Assembly: GCA_029891345.1 (NCBI GenBank) | Contig: CM056997.1 | Location: 213,071,212 to 213,135,211 of the forward strand | Source: Dryococelus australis | Lineage: Eukaryota; Arthropoda; Insecta; Phasmatodea; Phasmatidae | Direction of reading: 5' to 3' | Length of the DNA stretch: 64,000 nucleotides | Shown here: piece after piece, positions 46,396 to 59,189 of the stretch | How positions within the stretch are numbered: position 1 is the stretch's first letter | How the letters are laid out: each line of letters opens with the position of its first letter | Notes under the pieces: generated by a model | The model's input: the letters and a program-made list of their open reading frames with translations, nothing else | Databases searched by the model: none | What the model was told of the DNA's origin: nothing | Position numbers and translations under genes: made by a program

Positions 46396-48973
46396 TTATG
46401 TAATTAGTTTATACACTTATTGTGTAATCATTCTGCTTGTTTGTATGTCGTTTTATTAGTATTTGTGATGTAACTCGCATGTCGGTGGTAATTCATTACA
46501 TTTTATAAGTAATTCAATTCATATTTGCATTTCGTGTTTTTAATTGTGACGTAATTCATTGCGTTTGATTTGTAATTCATTGGTGGTTGTGCTGGATTCG
46601 TTTAGTTGGTAATTCCCATTTAGGTGTAATTTGTTATATTTGACTAGTAATTCAATTCGTATTTGTAATTCATTGTGATTAAATGGCAATTCGTTGGGTT
46701 TTATTCCGTTTTAATGTTATACTTCTTGGTGTATGAGAAGTAATTCCGTTTTATTGTTATTTAGACTGTTTTTGAAACGTGATATATTATATTTCTTTGA
46801 TTGTAACGATACATTTCCTGCAATTCGTTTCTCGGTTTAGATTTCTGTGGGATTTCTGGTTTTTTAATTGTTTTAAATGTTATGTTTCTTGGAATTGGGA
46901 TAAAATTTCGTGGAATTTTCAAACTTGGAGCCATTTGGAACGTGATTTATTATATTTGTTTAATTCGTAGTTGTAATTTCTTGGAATTGAAATATAATTT
47001 CATGGAATTTTACAGCTTGAAGGCATTTGGTGCGCGATTCCGTTTTAAAATCCGTTGGGATAACTTAGAAATTATTTCTCAACGACCAGTGTGGCATCGT
47101 TCTAGCCACAGGTCGGTGCCTTTGAACGGGTGGACGAGTGGGGTGGGTAGGGCTGAGCGGGACGAAACAGGGTAGCACTCGCGAGCGTTTTCTGTAACGT
47201 GACTCTCGTTTAGTTGTATAGAACAGACAAGGTTGGATGGACAACGTAGGGCAGAGCGCTTGTCTCCTACCCTTTCCTTCGTAACGTACTCTCCAGTTCA
47301 GAACCATGTAAGAAATTCGTATATTTCTTATAAAGCACGTATTATCGGGAAATGCGAGTGTGACTTACGTCTGGATAAAGTGTTGCGGTTTTTCTTACGC
47401 CTCGCGAGACTCGTTAAGCTTACTGTGTTAGGCGTTTGACAGAAGTTAAGTTAAAAGTAAATTATTTTTAATACATTTCTCACGCTAGGGAAAAGTATAC
47501 GGAGCGGTAAACTGCATTTGCGAATACGTCGTTTTTTAACACGAGTGACTTAATAATATTTTTTTAATTAATTTTTTTTCTGAAGAAGTGCAATTATACG
47601 CAACTAATTTAAATTCTGGAAATGGGCTAAGTTGTTCGTTTTGTGTGCGTCTGTGTCTATTGATTTGTTTGCGACATTGGTTTTTTAGCTGATATTATAT
47701 TTCTTTGTACGTGGTTAAGATTTCATTTGAAAGTTTCCGTGCAATTGTGTTAGCTGGACGTGTTTATGTGTTAGATTGTTCCGGGTATTTTTACTTTTTC
47801 AGAGTTTTTTTTTACAAATTCTGTGCGATGGATAAATTACTTTGCACGAAATTCAAACATTACGATTTAGAGCTGATGGGGGTGAAACATACTTTTGCTA
47901 AAGAGTTTTTATAACAGCTAGATTGGTGGTAGGTTATTAACATAAAGTTGTACGTGAAATTGTTTCGTAGTTGTAAGTGTATTAAATTAGTTTGTACCTT
48001 CATACTTTAGTTAGTAAGTTTGTATATTTTCAATGCGTGTTTTTCGGTTGGTTCAATGGAAACTGTGGTGGACATTTTGTTACGAGTTTTTATGTGCATA
48101 TAAATTTTGTATGTGTGCGTTTTTACGAATTTTTATAGTAAGCCATTATTTTATGACACCTGCATTGGTAGGGAAATAGGATACCTTTTTTGGCTTTGTT
48201 AATTTCTTAATTGTAGGTATAATTCAGGTTGTGTATGACCAGTGTGCAGATCGTTTCCTTTATACTAGTGATGTTTAATATGTGGTTGGTTAACTGATTC
48301 GTGGAAATGGGATAATTCGTTCTTTTGTTTCATTCATCTAGTATGTGCGTTTTATTGATTTGTAATTAAATATGTTCTGTTTATGCAAGTCGAGGAGTGA
48401 TTATTTCGTTCGTGTGATCCCTATTTTGATTTTTAAGTGTGCGCCGTAGGAGTCTCTGTTGATTTTTTCATCAATTATATTGCTAGGAAACATAGCGGGA
48501 TACTTAACTGATCCTTTATTATTGAACGTGTGGTTAATAGTTGCCTTGTGAGGGATTCTATGGTATCCATGTATCTTTGCGTTTAATTGCTTTTCAATGA
48601 AATGTATATTCTTTCTATAAGTATTTACTAACCATTTCATTTCGGCGAAATACTATACGTAAACATTTATTTCCAAATACGCGTTTCCGAACTGAGCCGT
48701 TACACGTATCTGAAGTTCCGTATACAGTGTGACTCCCCCCCCCCCCCCCCCCAAGCGGACGTGTATTTGTGCTACCCCTCAGTCAGTCCAACAACGCCAA
48801 ACAGGAAGTAACTCCTACACCCCGCTCTCCCCCTCCTCAATTCCATATTTAACCCATTAAAATTAATATTACACAATACATACATATATACCCCTACCCC
48901 CACACCTGAAACCTCAGTCGACCACCATCCGTCCAAGAGTCAACATCGATGCCGCCGCTCTAATATATATATA

Positions 48974-49025
<52 letters not shown>

Positions 49026-49206
49026 CGGACCCTATGACACTCTTACACATATCAAATATACAATCACACCAATTTTTTTAATTAACTAATCAATCAAATT
49101 TCAACACAATAATTTTATCGGATTAAAATTAACCAAAATCCAGTTTTTATCGGATTAATTACTTGATTAATTTGGTCAATCAATTTGATAAACCGATTAA
49201 TCAAGA
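46396..49206 (+). repeat. Right arm and terminus of a second long-TIR element copy
   Basis: T/G-rich stretch with the character of 32.8-35.7 kb, ending at GATAAACCGATTAATCAAG (about 49,190-49,206) with the same GGATTA/TAATC block. Shared landmarks include TTTCTGTGGGAT (46,850 against 33,248), the G-rich block at 47,100-47,190 against 33,520, CCTTCGTAA at 47,277 against 33,752, and GGAAATGGGCTAAGTTGTTC at 47,617 against 34,188. A run of 18 C (48,735-48,752) and a (TA)n microsatellite (48,963-49,024) are later growth. No gene is recognised. Confidence 0.65.
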
Positions 49207-50290
49207 TGCGGCATCCTTTGCATCCAGAACGCCAACGCCCCTGCAACTCCCCGTTCCCATAGACTCTCTCAGCCAATCCGATAATGTGATCACACACATC
49301 ACAGGAACCGCCACGCCAATTTGTCTTTGCGAACTGATCTACTTCGTGGTATGGTCGGGTTGAACAGGTGATTGAATTCTGTCTGCAGCGGCATCCAACG
49401 AACTAGTGATCTCTGCTGGAGTGTGTAGACGAATGTGGGGTCTGGCTTGGTGCCATCTTCTTATAAAGCAAAATTGTAGGATCTCAACTGTAGGCTATTC
49501 GCGGTGAAATGAACACTTTTGAAAACCCTGCTTGAGATCTACTTGTATGCACGTTGTGTATTATTCCGCCTTATGTAAGATTAACATTGTCATGAACCTC
49601 ATCACTTTACTCATGCGTCAGTCAAGTTAAACTGTGAAATTATAATAAAGTAAATATTTTACAAATCTGCTCATTATTACACTTCCAAAAATTAAAAAAA
49701 TTAAAATAAAAGCGAAAGAAATAATTTAATTTATTACAAATGGTTACCTTAAAGATTTCATTCGACATTAAGATACGGAACTACTTCCCATCCATCGTTA
49801 CCAACTTTACTGGGCGCATGTCACTCGGTGCGCGCGTTAAATAAGATGCAGGTAGGGGCAGTGCCTTTTTTGTAAGGTTGATTTCAAAAGTGCTCACTTT
49901 ACGATACTCAGCTGGTAAATGTTATAATATCAATTTTTAAAATCGGCAAAGTTATTTGATCTGATTTCTCAATTTGGAGTTTGAATAAGTTTTATAATTT
50001 GTAATGAATTTTTTGCAATCGACATATCTGTAATGTCATTAAACTGTTACAAGTGCGGTTTATATTATACGTTACTATTTTTTATTTTGATTTTTAAAAA
50101 AGTGGTTAAAAACTTAAATTATACCTTAACATTACTGTCAACCCTACTTGACACTTCTAGTTGAAAACTGTTGTTATGAAAATTATTACACAATTTTGTT
50201 CATAAACAATAAATAAAAGTTTTCCAGGGCGATTTTTAAGTCGTTTTAAAAAGTTTTAATTATTTGCGAAAAGTTGAATAAGTGTTTGCA
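49207..50290. other. Non-coding stretch, nothing recognised
   Basis: AT-rich; no open frame, repeat or RNA supported. Confidence 0.4.
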
Positions 50291-50900
50291 TTCTGGTGAT
50301 AGCCTCACATGATGGGAGTGGTAGTTTCAGCGCTGTGCGAATAGCGTGTGAAGTGCCTACAACCCACGTAGAGCAAGAAGCAGTGCTCATTATCGACGCT
50401 ATCATTTTTAATTACTCGTCGGTACTTTTATTTTTCACGACGTCGCAGCGTTTGTGTACGGGCACTGCCGGCCCTTGATCACCGGGTCGTAAAAAACGCT
50501 CGCAATATGGCCTGGCGTTATATAAACACCCTGCCTCCATCCCTTTCATAACCCTCTCCTCGCCCCTCACAACCCCCTTCAAAATCCCCTTGTGCGCACG
50601 TAAACACACACACACACAGCTCCGTGCTCGCTCCAGTTACCCCCTAACCAAAGCAAGCGGTGGGTGTGGAGGCAGCAATAAAAACAGCGAAAACCCAGCC
50701 TGGTTGTGTTTTATCCCTGCGAAACCGCAGCCTCCTCGCTATAATAAAGTCGACAGTTGCATTGTCCCCGAGTGCAAGCACGTCCTTACTCGCTATTGAC
50801 AGTTGCAGAGCCGTGGAGCAGGTGTTGGTACAGAGGTTCAACAGCCGCTTATTGCAACACCTCTAGCCACACACGCCAGCAAAATGGCGTCGCTGGCCAG
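50291..50900 (+). other. GC-richer block with TATA-like site and a diverged repeat
   Basis: Contains GGCGTTATATAAACACC at about 50,513. A segment at about 50,620-50,790 (GTGCTCGCT, TGTGGAGGCAGCAATAAAAA, TCCCCGAGTGCAAGCACG) recurs in diverged form at 54,490-54,650. Overlapping open frames in both directions have no motif. It could be a host promoter and 5' exon or a repeat; I cannot decide. Confidence 0.35.
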
Positions 50901-51524
50901 CAAAGTGTCGAAATGGAGTTCGTCTATCAGCGCCTGATAACCTATACGGGTCATTCAAAAGGGCGGCTTATACCATCCCTTTAAATGCAAGGTTGTTCCA
51001 GAGTTTGGCCCAGCCAGACAGAGAATGTGTACGCTCTTATGAACTCAACCGCCATGCCAGTTCGTCTCTGTGTACAAACAGGTTTTTAATAACGTGTGGA
51101 AATTCAAACCACAATATCTATGTTTGCACCATAAACTCGAGGTGCGTAGGCGCCGTTAGTGGTAGCTTGTTAGTACACGTGTGTCAAACTACATGAACAA
51201 TGGGATAATAGCAACTGAGTAGTATAGTCTGCCAGAAGTGATTGCCTTTTACTTCCCTCATGGAGCGTCAATTTCGTTCGCCTTAGTGATATGCACCTGG
51301 TTTCGCATACAGGTATGTATATCTGCGGTCTCCCCGAGTTGTTATCACTTACTTTAACTTAAATAAGTAACTGATGCAGATAATCAGTCTGCTTTCCTCT
51401 AAATGGGCAAAAGTAATTTTTAATGAAGTTCCGAAAAGCTTACATGTGAGTTGGGCCTTGACATATTTTGACAGCGATATCATTAGAGATGAAACCAGAA
51501 ACATATGCGACAGTAGTGATACAA

Positions 51525-51610
51525 TTACAAATGCACACGTGCCTCACCCGGGACTCGAACACAGAAAACTTCGCACCATTACCTAGCTTGCAATCAACTA
51601 CAATACGGAG
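51525..51610 (-). mobile_element. SINE family B remnant
   Basis: On the minus strand, GTGTTCGAGTCCCGGGTGAGGC parallels GGGTTCGAACCCCAGGTGAGGC at 28,400, with the same tRNA-like body and a TCTCCGTATTGTAGTTG part matching CCACCGTAGAGTAGTTG. It is diverged and truncated. Confidence 0.6.
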
Positions 51611-51759
51611 ATCGTATTCAGAGCAACAACTTCCGATGTAATCAGTCTTAATATTTCGAATGATATAGTTTACTAACCTGAAATATTTACAGTTTTATAA
51701 CTTAGAAAATAAGTGCCTAAGTCACTTAAAACACATACGTTTACGTGGCCTAACTTAAT

Positions 51760-53500
51760 GCTGCCTGTGTGAAGAATTTTGTTTAATTCGGTTGGTTGGT
51801 TCCTGGGGTGTGGCATAAAAACATTACCTTCTTATTTTGCGCTCTCTCACAAAATTTATTAAATAAGACTTTCTATATACAATTTTCTAATAGATACTCT
51901 CAACATAAAAGTATATGTTGAATTTGGTTAAATAGTTATAATAGATACGGTAAACTTATCAAAATATTTATATAGCCGCCATTTAAAAAAATAAGTTTTA
52001 TTTCCTTGTCGATAGAAGACTTCCGGAGCCACTGGCTCGTGTATTGTCAAGTATAATTATTTTACTGTTTTGATTGAATAAAAAATAATAATGAAAACAA
52101 TAAATTTGATTTACGTAAGTGAGAGCTTTGCGGGTCCACGCTTCATTAACAATGCGTTCACATGACAATATACCTTAATTACACTCGTATTTCACAATAC
52201 ACTATTTTGCAAGAAGGCCGGAAAAAGAGTATCTGTGTGCTCATAATTGATACTCTTAATGAAAACTGTACAAGTACGAAAATTGGTTGATTTTTGTTCA
52301 ATTGTTTAATATGTGTAACAAACTAACCTAAATTTTTCATTTTAACGTCATTAAAAAAGGTCCTGCAGAGCTTAAAACATGTTAGTTCACATACCCTACT
52401 CTAGCACCACCTACGTGTAAAATTTGATGAGAATCGGTGGCTGATCCTTGAGATATGGCATAAAACCACATTTATTCATGTGATGATCTTCATAAATGGA
52501 GGACAATAATATTATGTATAATGCCATTCGTTGATTGTCATAAATACTGCCAGTATACAATTTAAGTTATAATCAATACATAATTTCTTAGATATACCAC
52601 AATATATTAAGATAATTTTGCAGACGTCATTATGAAAATAAGGGTCTAGCACAATTAATACGGCCTATCGCAGTACATCTTCGCCATATAAGTACGAATC
52701 GGTTGATTGTATCCCGAGATATGATATAAATATATAATTCTATCGTGTGGCCCTTTGTTTCAAAATGGCCAGCTAAGGAGTCTCTGAGTATACTCATTTG
52801 ATGGTTGATAATGATACTGCCAGCATACAAAGTTAAGTTCTAATCAGTTGCAGGTTTTCGACTACTATATCTGTAGCATACTAAGCTAAAATAGATATAT
52901 GGCCACCATTTTTTTAAAAATTGGGTAAATATTCTTAAAACATGCTTACTTTCTTCAACTGCTGCAGTTGTACTCGTTTGCCAAATTTGATTGTAATCCG
53001 TTAATAGTTTTCCGAGATATTACATGGAAACTTCATTAGGTCATGTGGTGTTATATTACAAAATGGATAGTGAAGTTGGATATGTGATGTTATGTATGAT
53101 ACTTGTAATACATATATGGTAGATATACCAAATAAACCAAAAATATATGTACGGCAGCCATTTTGAAAATAAGTGCCAAATTAATTTCTATCCCATATTT
53201 TTTCATGGCCTTCCATGGTATTTTCGAGTCAATTTTTTTTTTCATGTGGTTCTATCTTTCATAATGTCTAACTAAAACAATATCCATTTATAAATTCAAT
53301 GCTTAAATTATGCACTTTCAACATAACAAATAGTTTAAATCGGTTAAATGGTTCCCGAGATTTGAAATATCACCCGTAAAGTTAACATAGCCATAATTTT
53401 GAAAGTAAGCACCTTATGTGGTCGAAAATTTTTAAAGTGAGATATCCTTTCTGAATACTATATGTGTGCCGATTTTAGTGAAATTCTGTTCACGCGTAAA
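51760..53500 (+). repeat. Degenerate tandem array, period near 140 (280) bp
   Basis: A phrase of the form AAATTTGAT-x-x-AATCGGTTgattg-x-TCCYGAGATATGG recurs at about 51,787, 52,425, 52,695, 52,985 and 53,335. A weaker second phrase (AGTTATAATCAAT...TTAGATATA type) occurs at about 51,925, 52,562 and 52,838. Spacing between neighbours is about 130-150 bp. Related text such as GCCGCCATTT/GGCAGCCATTTTGAAAATAAGTGCC precedes units. It ends in a CACA-rich tail (53,520-53,600). It is probably an old amplified repeat body; the family is unknown. Confidence 0.55.
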
Positions 53501-53599
53501 AAAAAATTGAAATGAGAGGTCACACAAACAAGCACAGACCCACCCAAGGAAACAAACACCTACACGCATATTCACACACACATTCACACATACAGGTAG

Positions 53600-54480
53600 G
53601 AAAGTATCTCATAAGCCTTCCTTTCCTTCGGAAAGTAGGCTGAAAGTCCAAAAATTGTTGTTTCTGGGGGTTAATTTGTTCATCTTGTGTGTTGTTGCCT
53701 TTCGTCACTTTCTTGTCCTGTTCCACTGGAGCGAGTAAACAGTGTGCCAATGTCAGAGTGATTACGCAATACGGGCGGAGAGTCACAGAGGAAACCTCTG
53801 CATGCCGCTACGATAACGCTACTACGTTTATGTGAACAATCTTCTAGTGGTTTACTGCCCTAGTTTCTCTCAGCGCGACTCGGAGCACGTTGGCCCTTCC
53901 AGATCAAGACCAGCGATAGTAAAAAAGTGCGACTGTTTTCCGAGCCGAGAGTTTATGAGAGTCGGGAGTGTGGGCGATTGTGTGACATTAAGCGATATAC
54001 GACGAGCGAGAAGAGAAACGAGTGGCGAGAGATGTGACCAGCGGGAGGAAAAATATGCGACTGTGAGCTTCAGAGCAGTGAATAGTGCGACTGGCAGGCT
54101 GGACTATTTGACTGCATGCGTGAGAGAAAGACATTACAAATGATAGCAACAGGCAGACTGAATATATGTTAATGATGAGTAAGATTTAATTCGTTGTAAC
54201 CAAACAGAGGCATTTAAAATGACTTTAATTAAAGTTGAAGTTGACATTAAATAATGTGCTCACTGAGAAAAAAAAAAACAGAAATATTCGAGACAGATGA
54301 TTTAATGCTTTAAACAATAACTGTATAGATAAATTAGAAATCAAAATTAGTACTTTTATCTTTATTAAGACCGCGATCTCTCACGAACTCAGATACGCCC
54401 CTCAAGCGTAATATATCAGTATTATTCCATAGATACTGTTGTTTAATTTACGCACGTTTTTCAAAAACACTTTGTATATG
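53600..54480. other. Non-coding stretch
   Basis: A 103-codon open frame at 53,832-54,143 is Arg/Ser-rich and has no motif. Nothing else is supported. Confidence 0.35.
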
Positions 54481-54489
54481 CTCTGTGAC

Positions 54490-54650
54490 TCTGTGCTCGC
54501 TATGGATACCTCCTGGTTACAATGTTTAATGGTGTGGAGGCAGCTATAAAAAAATTCTGAAACTCACCTGGCTGGGTCTTTCCAGCAAAGACGCAACCAG
54601 CCCGCTGTCTAGGCCGCGTTTGATTTGTCCTCGAGTGCACACATGTACGC
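54490..54650 (+). repeat. Diverged second copy of the 50,620 segment
   Basis: Shares GTGCTCGCT, GTGTGGAGGCAGCTATAAAAA, a CTGGCTGG word and TCCTCGAGTGCACACATG with 50,620-50,790, in the same order and orientation, about 3.9 kb away. Confidence 0.6.
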
Positions 54651-54916
54651 ACTCATCGTTTACTAGAGCAGTGCGAACTCGCACTCATACGCACACACGC
54701 ATTACTGGAGCCAATTGAAGAATGATACCCGTATATTAATTGTATCCGTACAAGCAAATATACCTAATTCAATGTAAGCTGTCCCGTCACGCCTGATCAC
54801 TAGTCAGACATAGAAACGTTACTTTGGCAAGTAAACAAAGACGCAATAAATGGGTACGGGTTTGCTCCAAGTACGCAAATTATATGTTCATCCTCTATCA
54901 TAATGTCGTTCAGAGT

Positions 54917-55127
54917 TAACCTACTTGCCACCTGGCAGCCCAGTCAATAGAGAACACTTCACATAATGCAATAAGCATTCAGACACGAGGCCTAGGTGTG
55001 GGTGCACCTACATCAAAGGAAAAGTTTATGCCAATGTATATATGTACGCTTGTCTATGATTGACCTCTATGTGCTGTAGGAAATTCCTTTATTGTGTTGT
55101 TGACTGCTGGCTGGCAAGTAGGTTACC
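54917..55127. repeat. Small fold-back (MITE-like) unit
   Basis: GTTAACCTACTTGCCACC at the left and GGCTGGCAAGTAGGTTACC at the right are inverse copies with about 33 bp of similarity, 210 bp apart end to end. No target duplication was identified. Confidence 0.5.
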
Positions 55128-55129
55128 GG

Positions 55130-57000
55130 GCGCTGATTGGCTAACGGAGTCGGGACATGTTGTTGGCCTGTAACGTCATCTGGCTGGTGTCTGCGTCTGG
55201 AGTTCGCGGAAATAAACTATTTGTTCACCTCCGTACTCTCAACTACTCTGTCGTTACAAAGAAATTGTAGAGTTCTGAACAAAAAGGTTGTCGTTTGCAA
55301 CGACTAAAACACTATGTTTATCTGTCTCTGAAAGTGCTACTTTCGCAACATTTTATCTCGTTCTGCCAGACACACACGCCCCAGCATATTGTTTACAACT
55401 TCAGCACTAGACCTAGATACTAACGCCTCTCTAACACATACCGTACCTATGTTTTACGTAAGAGCGTGGAATGTTCCTGTTGCCACTTCAACTTGTTACT
55501 AGAGGTCCGTGAGTTTTGCACATTATTTCGTTGTCAGGTTGAATTGCAAGAACGTATACACGTGTATGACTTGCATGATTCTATTGCAGTCTACTGTACA
55601 CTCCTTGTAATACTCGCAACAAAAATAAACAATAAAATTGGTCGTAAATCGTATCACGTGCAACTTAGTTGAATAAACCGCGAGCGTGTAAATTACTGAG
55701 ATAACTTTAGACTGCTGAAAAATAATTTGTCAAGTTCACTTACCTCTTGCCAATGGGATACATTGTTTTGCTGTAATTTATGTTTTTGTCAAAGGTAGAT
55801 AAGACGCGTTTATTAAAAAATAAATCGTAAGCGTGTAAGCGCTTTCCGTGTAGTTTTCACTACCACGAGTTTCATTTTCAAAATATTAAAATGCCGTATT
55901 CGCAAACAATTAATTCTATGGACGGAAAACAAATATTTAGGTGATCGTTCAGAGAGTTGAAGAAGTACACCCGGGGGAGGGGAAGGAGGGCGTTGGTGGA
56001 GATGTAAAATGGATTTACTAGGGGAGTTAGAGAGAGATAGGAAAAAATAATTAGCGGTGAGTAGTGGGGATGCGCCCCAGCTGCGGCAAGGCTGTTGCGC
56101 GTCCCCAGTATATTTGCAAATGAAGCGCTTGTTCCGGCGAGGTTCAACCACGAGTCGGCTTGGGGCCGCGACTGGGGAACCTCACTCGTACAACCTAATT
56201 TACACCCTTTCCCCCTCCCCCCCCCCCCCCCCCTTACCCTTCAACAGTCCTCGGTAAACCAACTCCGCTTTAGCGGTTCGTTGAATTCCGCGTACCACTG
56301 CCAATTCAGGCGAGGCGTAACCTTCGCCTTTCTCTCTCGCTCACTCTCTCTTTCTCTTTCTTTCTCTCTCTCTGCGTGTGTCTGACCGATCATTCATGGA
56401 ATTCGGAATATTCAAGAGGTAACAACAACGCGTGATCATAGAACAGGTCCATTTACAGAAGCCACCCTTCCTCCAATATTCCGAAGTTCATCCGAATGCG
56501 CCAGCATAATAGCGTTATCGTTATGCTCTTAAATTGGAACAACAGGAATCTAAACTAATAGTTAAAACATGCGCTACTAGGTAGATGGAATGCCTGTGAA
56601 TTACTTACTTGAACAAGTTTAAAACTTTCGCCAATTATTAATACTCTTTCCCAGTGAAACAACTTCTCTAAGTCCTTGGTTTTTAAAATGAAATAGTCAT
56701 TCCTGCAATCGGGATATGCAATACAAAGTTATTTATTCTTACTTTAATATTACAGGTTCTAACAACTGATTAAGCTTTACAGAATATACTTAAAGTTATA
56801 TAGGCGAATGTTCGTCCTTAGTGCACGACCCCAACAGTGGCTCACTGCTTGCAAGTATGCCAGTCATGTGACGAAAATGGGAATTCACATTTATTTGTAT
56901 TTAACTTCACAAGATATCCTTTCTTTAGTTTGTAAAAACCTATTGATGCAAATATTATGCACACTCATTTGTAAAAAAAAAAAATTGATCACCTTGAAGT
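55130..57000. other. Non-coding stretch with CT-rich and poly-C tracts
   Basis: Poly-C lies at 56,217-56,233, CT-rich at 56,325-56,375, and a CpG-richer block at 56,060-56,330. Open frames are short or low-complexity. No gene is supported. Confidence 0.4.
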
Positions 57001-57119
57001 TGCCATCGCAGGGGCACGCCAAGTGGGTTCAGGCACAGGATATGGTAGTATGCATACAGAAAACATCAAGTTATTGTACCACACCAGGCATGTATTGCAG
57101 TGGACCAACACTTTCGTCA

Positions 57120-58106
57120 TGCACTTAGTACGGTGTTGCATCACTCGTAGCACGGAGACAGCTGGCGATATGGTCGGACATGGAGACATACAGACATTGG
57201 ATGTTCTCTTCAGGAAGATCCTGCCCCATCTAGTGCCTATCCTTTATATCCACCGTAGTTTCTCTGGCCAAAGATGCTGTCCCGTCTCGTCCCAATCGTT
57301 CTCGAAGGGTGAGAGATCTAGGGACCCTACTGGCCAAAGCAGCATGGTGACATCATGAAGGCAGGCGAGAGATACACATGCTGGGCAAGGCCGGGCATTA
57401 TCCTGCTGGGAAATGAGGTTGTTGAACTTCGAAAGGAAGAGACAAACTTTCTTGGGCATGACGCCGCTCATCAGGTTTCCTTCAATCACCGTCTTTGGTG
57501 TGCGGGAATCTCTGGAAATGGCACTTCACACCATGGCACTTATCGTTGGCGTGGTGTGCGGCTCTAAAGTGAAGTGTGGATCACAGATCTGGCCTGACGT
57601 CTACAGGCTCGGATTCAGCGGTCATCTGTACTGAGACAAAACCGTGGTATGTCGCTGAACACCACTCGTCTCCAATCCTCAAGCTGGCATGCTGCCCATT
57701 CCCGGCAGAAGGTCACACATGCTAGGCGATACTCACATTGTAATGGTAAACATAAGGGACGCCGCTGCGACAGATCCCGCATTGCTAGCCGCCTGGACAC
57801 AGACGTATCATCGGCTGTCGTCACCTGTCCCTGGACGGTGCGAAGCGACGCTCGTGTAGTGTTTATAGCATGTCTCACAATGAAACTACCCTCCCTGCTT
57901 GTGGTCTACCCAAGCCTTCTCGACGTGTGCGTGTGTGTACCCTCCTGTTCGCACTGCGTCCAACACCGCCTCACTGTGCAGGCAGAACAGTTCGAGTGGC
58001 GAGCAAAGCACCAAAACATCCAACCCGCCTCTCAGAGGCCGACAATGAGGCATTTCTCAAACTCATCCACCTGGGAAAAAGCTTGTCGAATGCGCCGTCG
58101 GGGCAT
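57120..58106 (-). pseudogene. Tc1-like transposase, broken
   Basis: Minus strand, starting MPRRRIRQAFSQVDEFEKCL at 58,106, a start typical of one group of Tc1-like transposases with paired helix-turn-helix domains. It is followed by SVSRRLAMRDLSQRRPLCLPL (about 57,750-57,815), EDWRRVVFSD with the first catalytic Asp (about 57,650-57,680), ISQQDNARPCPA with the second (about 57,395-57,430), and SLDLSPFENDWD, where the conserved SPDLSPIEHVWD with the catalytic Glu/Asp region would be (about 57,310-57,345). The end is near 57,125. One stop lies in the DNA-binding part and the frame changes several times, so it is dead. A terminal GATCACCTTGAAGTTGCC (56,986-57,003) fits the usual 3' end. Confidence 0.88.
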
Positions 58107-58374
58107 GCTGCGTGTTCAGTGTGTCTCACACTGCTACTAATGCCTTACTCGTAGCCTGGTAGCTATGGATGGTGGAGGGACATGTATACCCCCTTGTGGC
58201 ACATCCATGCAGGTAAACCATATTACATGCAAATGGGATACATTTCGGGCTATGACGATAATGGGTGACAACATTCGTTGTATTCTCGCGCGATTTGTTC
58301 CTGGTGATCAGTTTTGGTTTACAGATGAGTATGTGTATTATATATATAATATATATAAATCTTAAAGCACCTAT

Positions 58375-58760
58375 AGTAGATGTATAATGCGGGAACCAAC
58401 GCAGTGCCCCTTTCCATCGAAAATCAAGCAATTTTAAGCCAAATTTCATTTTCAAGCAACTTCTTCAGGTTTTTAGAAACCTCATTAAAAATCTATTTTC
58501 AACCCTCAAAAACAAGCAAAATTAATCCAAAATCAAGAAAATTTTCCAATATTTCATCAAATGGCGTGCAGAACTCTTCATACCATAAAAATAAGCAATT
58601 TTGATCGAAAATTAGGCAATTTTACCCCAAAATCAAGCAAATTTTGACATATTTTTTACAAATGCTAATTTTGCAAGCGAGTAATATAAATCAAGCAAAT
58701 TTATACCATAAACAAGCAAAATAAGCTCTAAAAATCAAAGGAAATATTATCTTATTATTC
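58375..58760 (+). repeat. Left inverted repeat of the small Polinton
   Basis: Contains at least seven variants of AATCAAGCAAATTTT. It pairs with 61,620-61,889. The inner end (58,680-58,750) resembles the inner end of the large Polinton's repeat (ATAAATCAAGCAAATTTA). Confidence 0.88.
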
Positions 58761-58789
58761 TTTGCAGTTTTTATTCGAAGCTCTACTAA

Positions 58790-58945
58790 CTTTTTTAAAA
58801 ACTTCTTCCATTTGCTCTAAATTTTCGCGAATATCTTGAAGTTCATATTTATCGCCAATGATTACTAAGAGCGATAATTCTGAGCTTTGTAAATTTGAAT
58901 GAAATTTGCAAGCTATATATTTAAGATCGTCAGACGCATTATTTC
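58790..58945 (-). pseudogene. Small Polinton-end frame, coiled-coil-like
   Basis: A minus-strand stretch reads KYELQDIRENLEQMEEVFKK with a heptad-like charge pattern, between the left inverted repeat and the capsid remnant. Unknown gene fragment. Confidence 0.3.
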
Positions 58946-59189
58946 ATCTATAGGAAGGTGGTGTTGAACGCTACCACCTTTTAAAATGTCAGGCTGCAAG
59001 GGAAGACAGACGATGTCATGTTTATTTATAAAAGAAAAAATTCATATAGAATTATGAAAATACGTTTTTTTTAAATCAAATAGTTCATATATATAAATTT
59101 GTAAAACTTTTAATTGTAACCCTCCACTACAAGTCTAATAACTTGCATTAAAATATCAAAAATTTTGTTGATTCTTCCATTTATTAATT

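Noticed and set aside
53832-54143. 103-codon plus frame
   Set aside because: No motif, Arg/Ser-rich composition, no supporting context.
55813-56151. 112-codon minus frame near a CpG-richer block
   Set aside because: Overlaps several other open frames and shows no motif; not distinguishable from chance.
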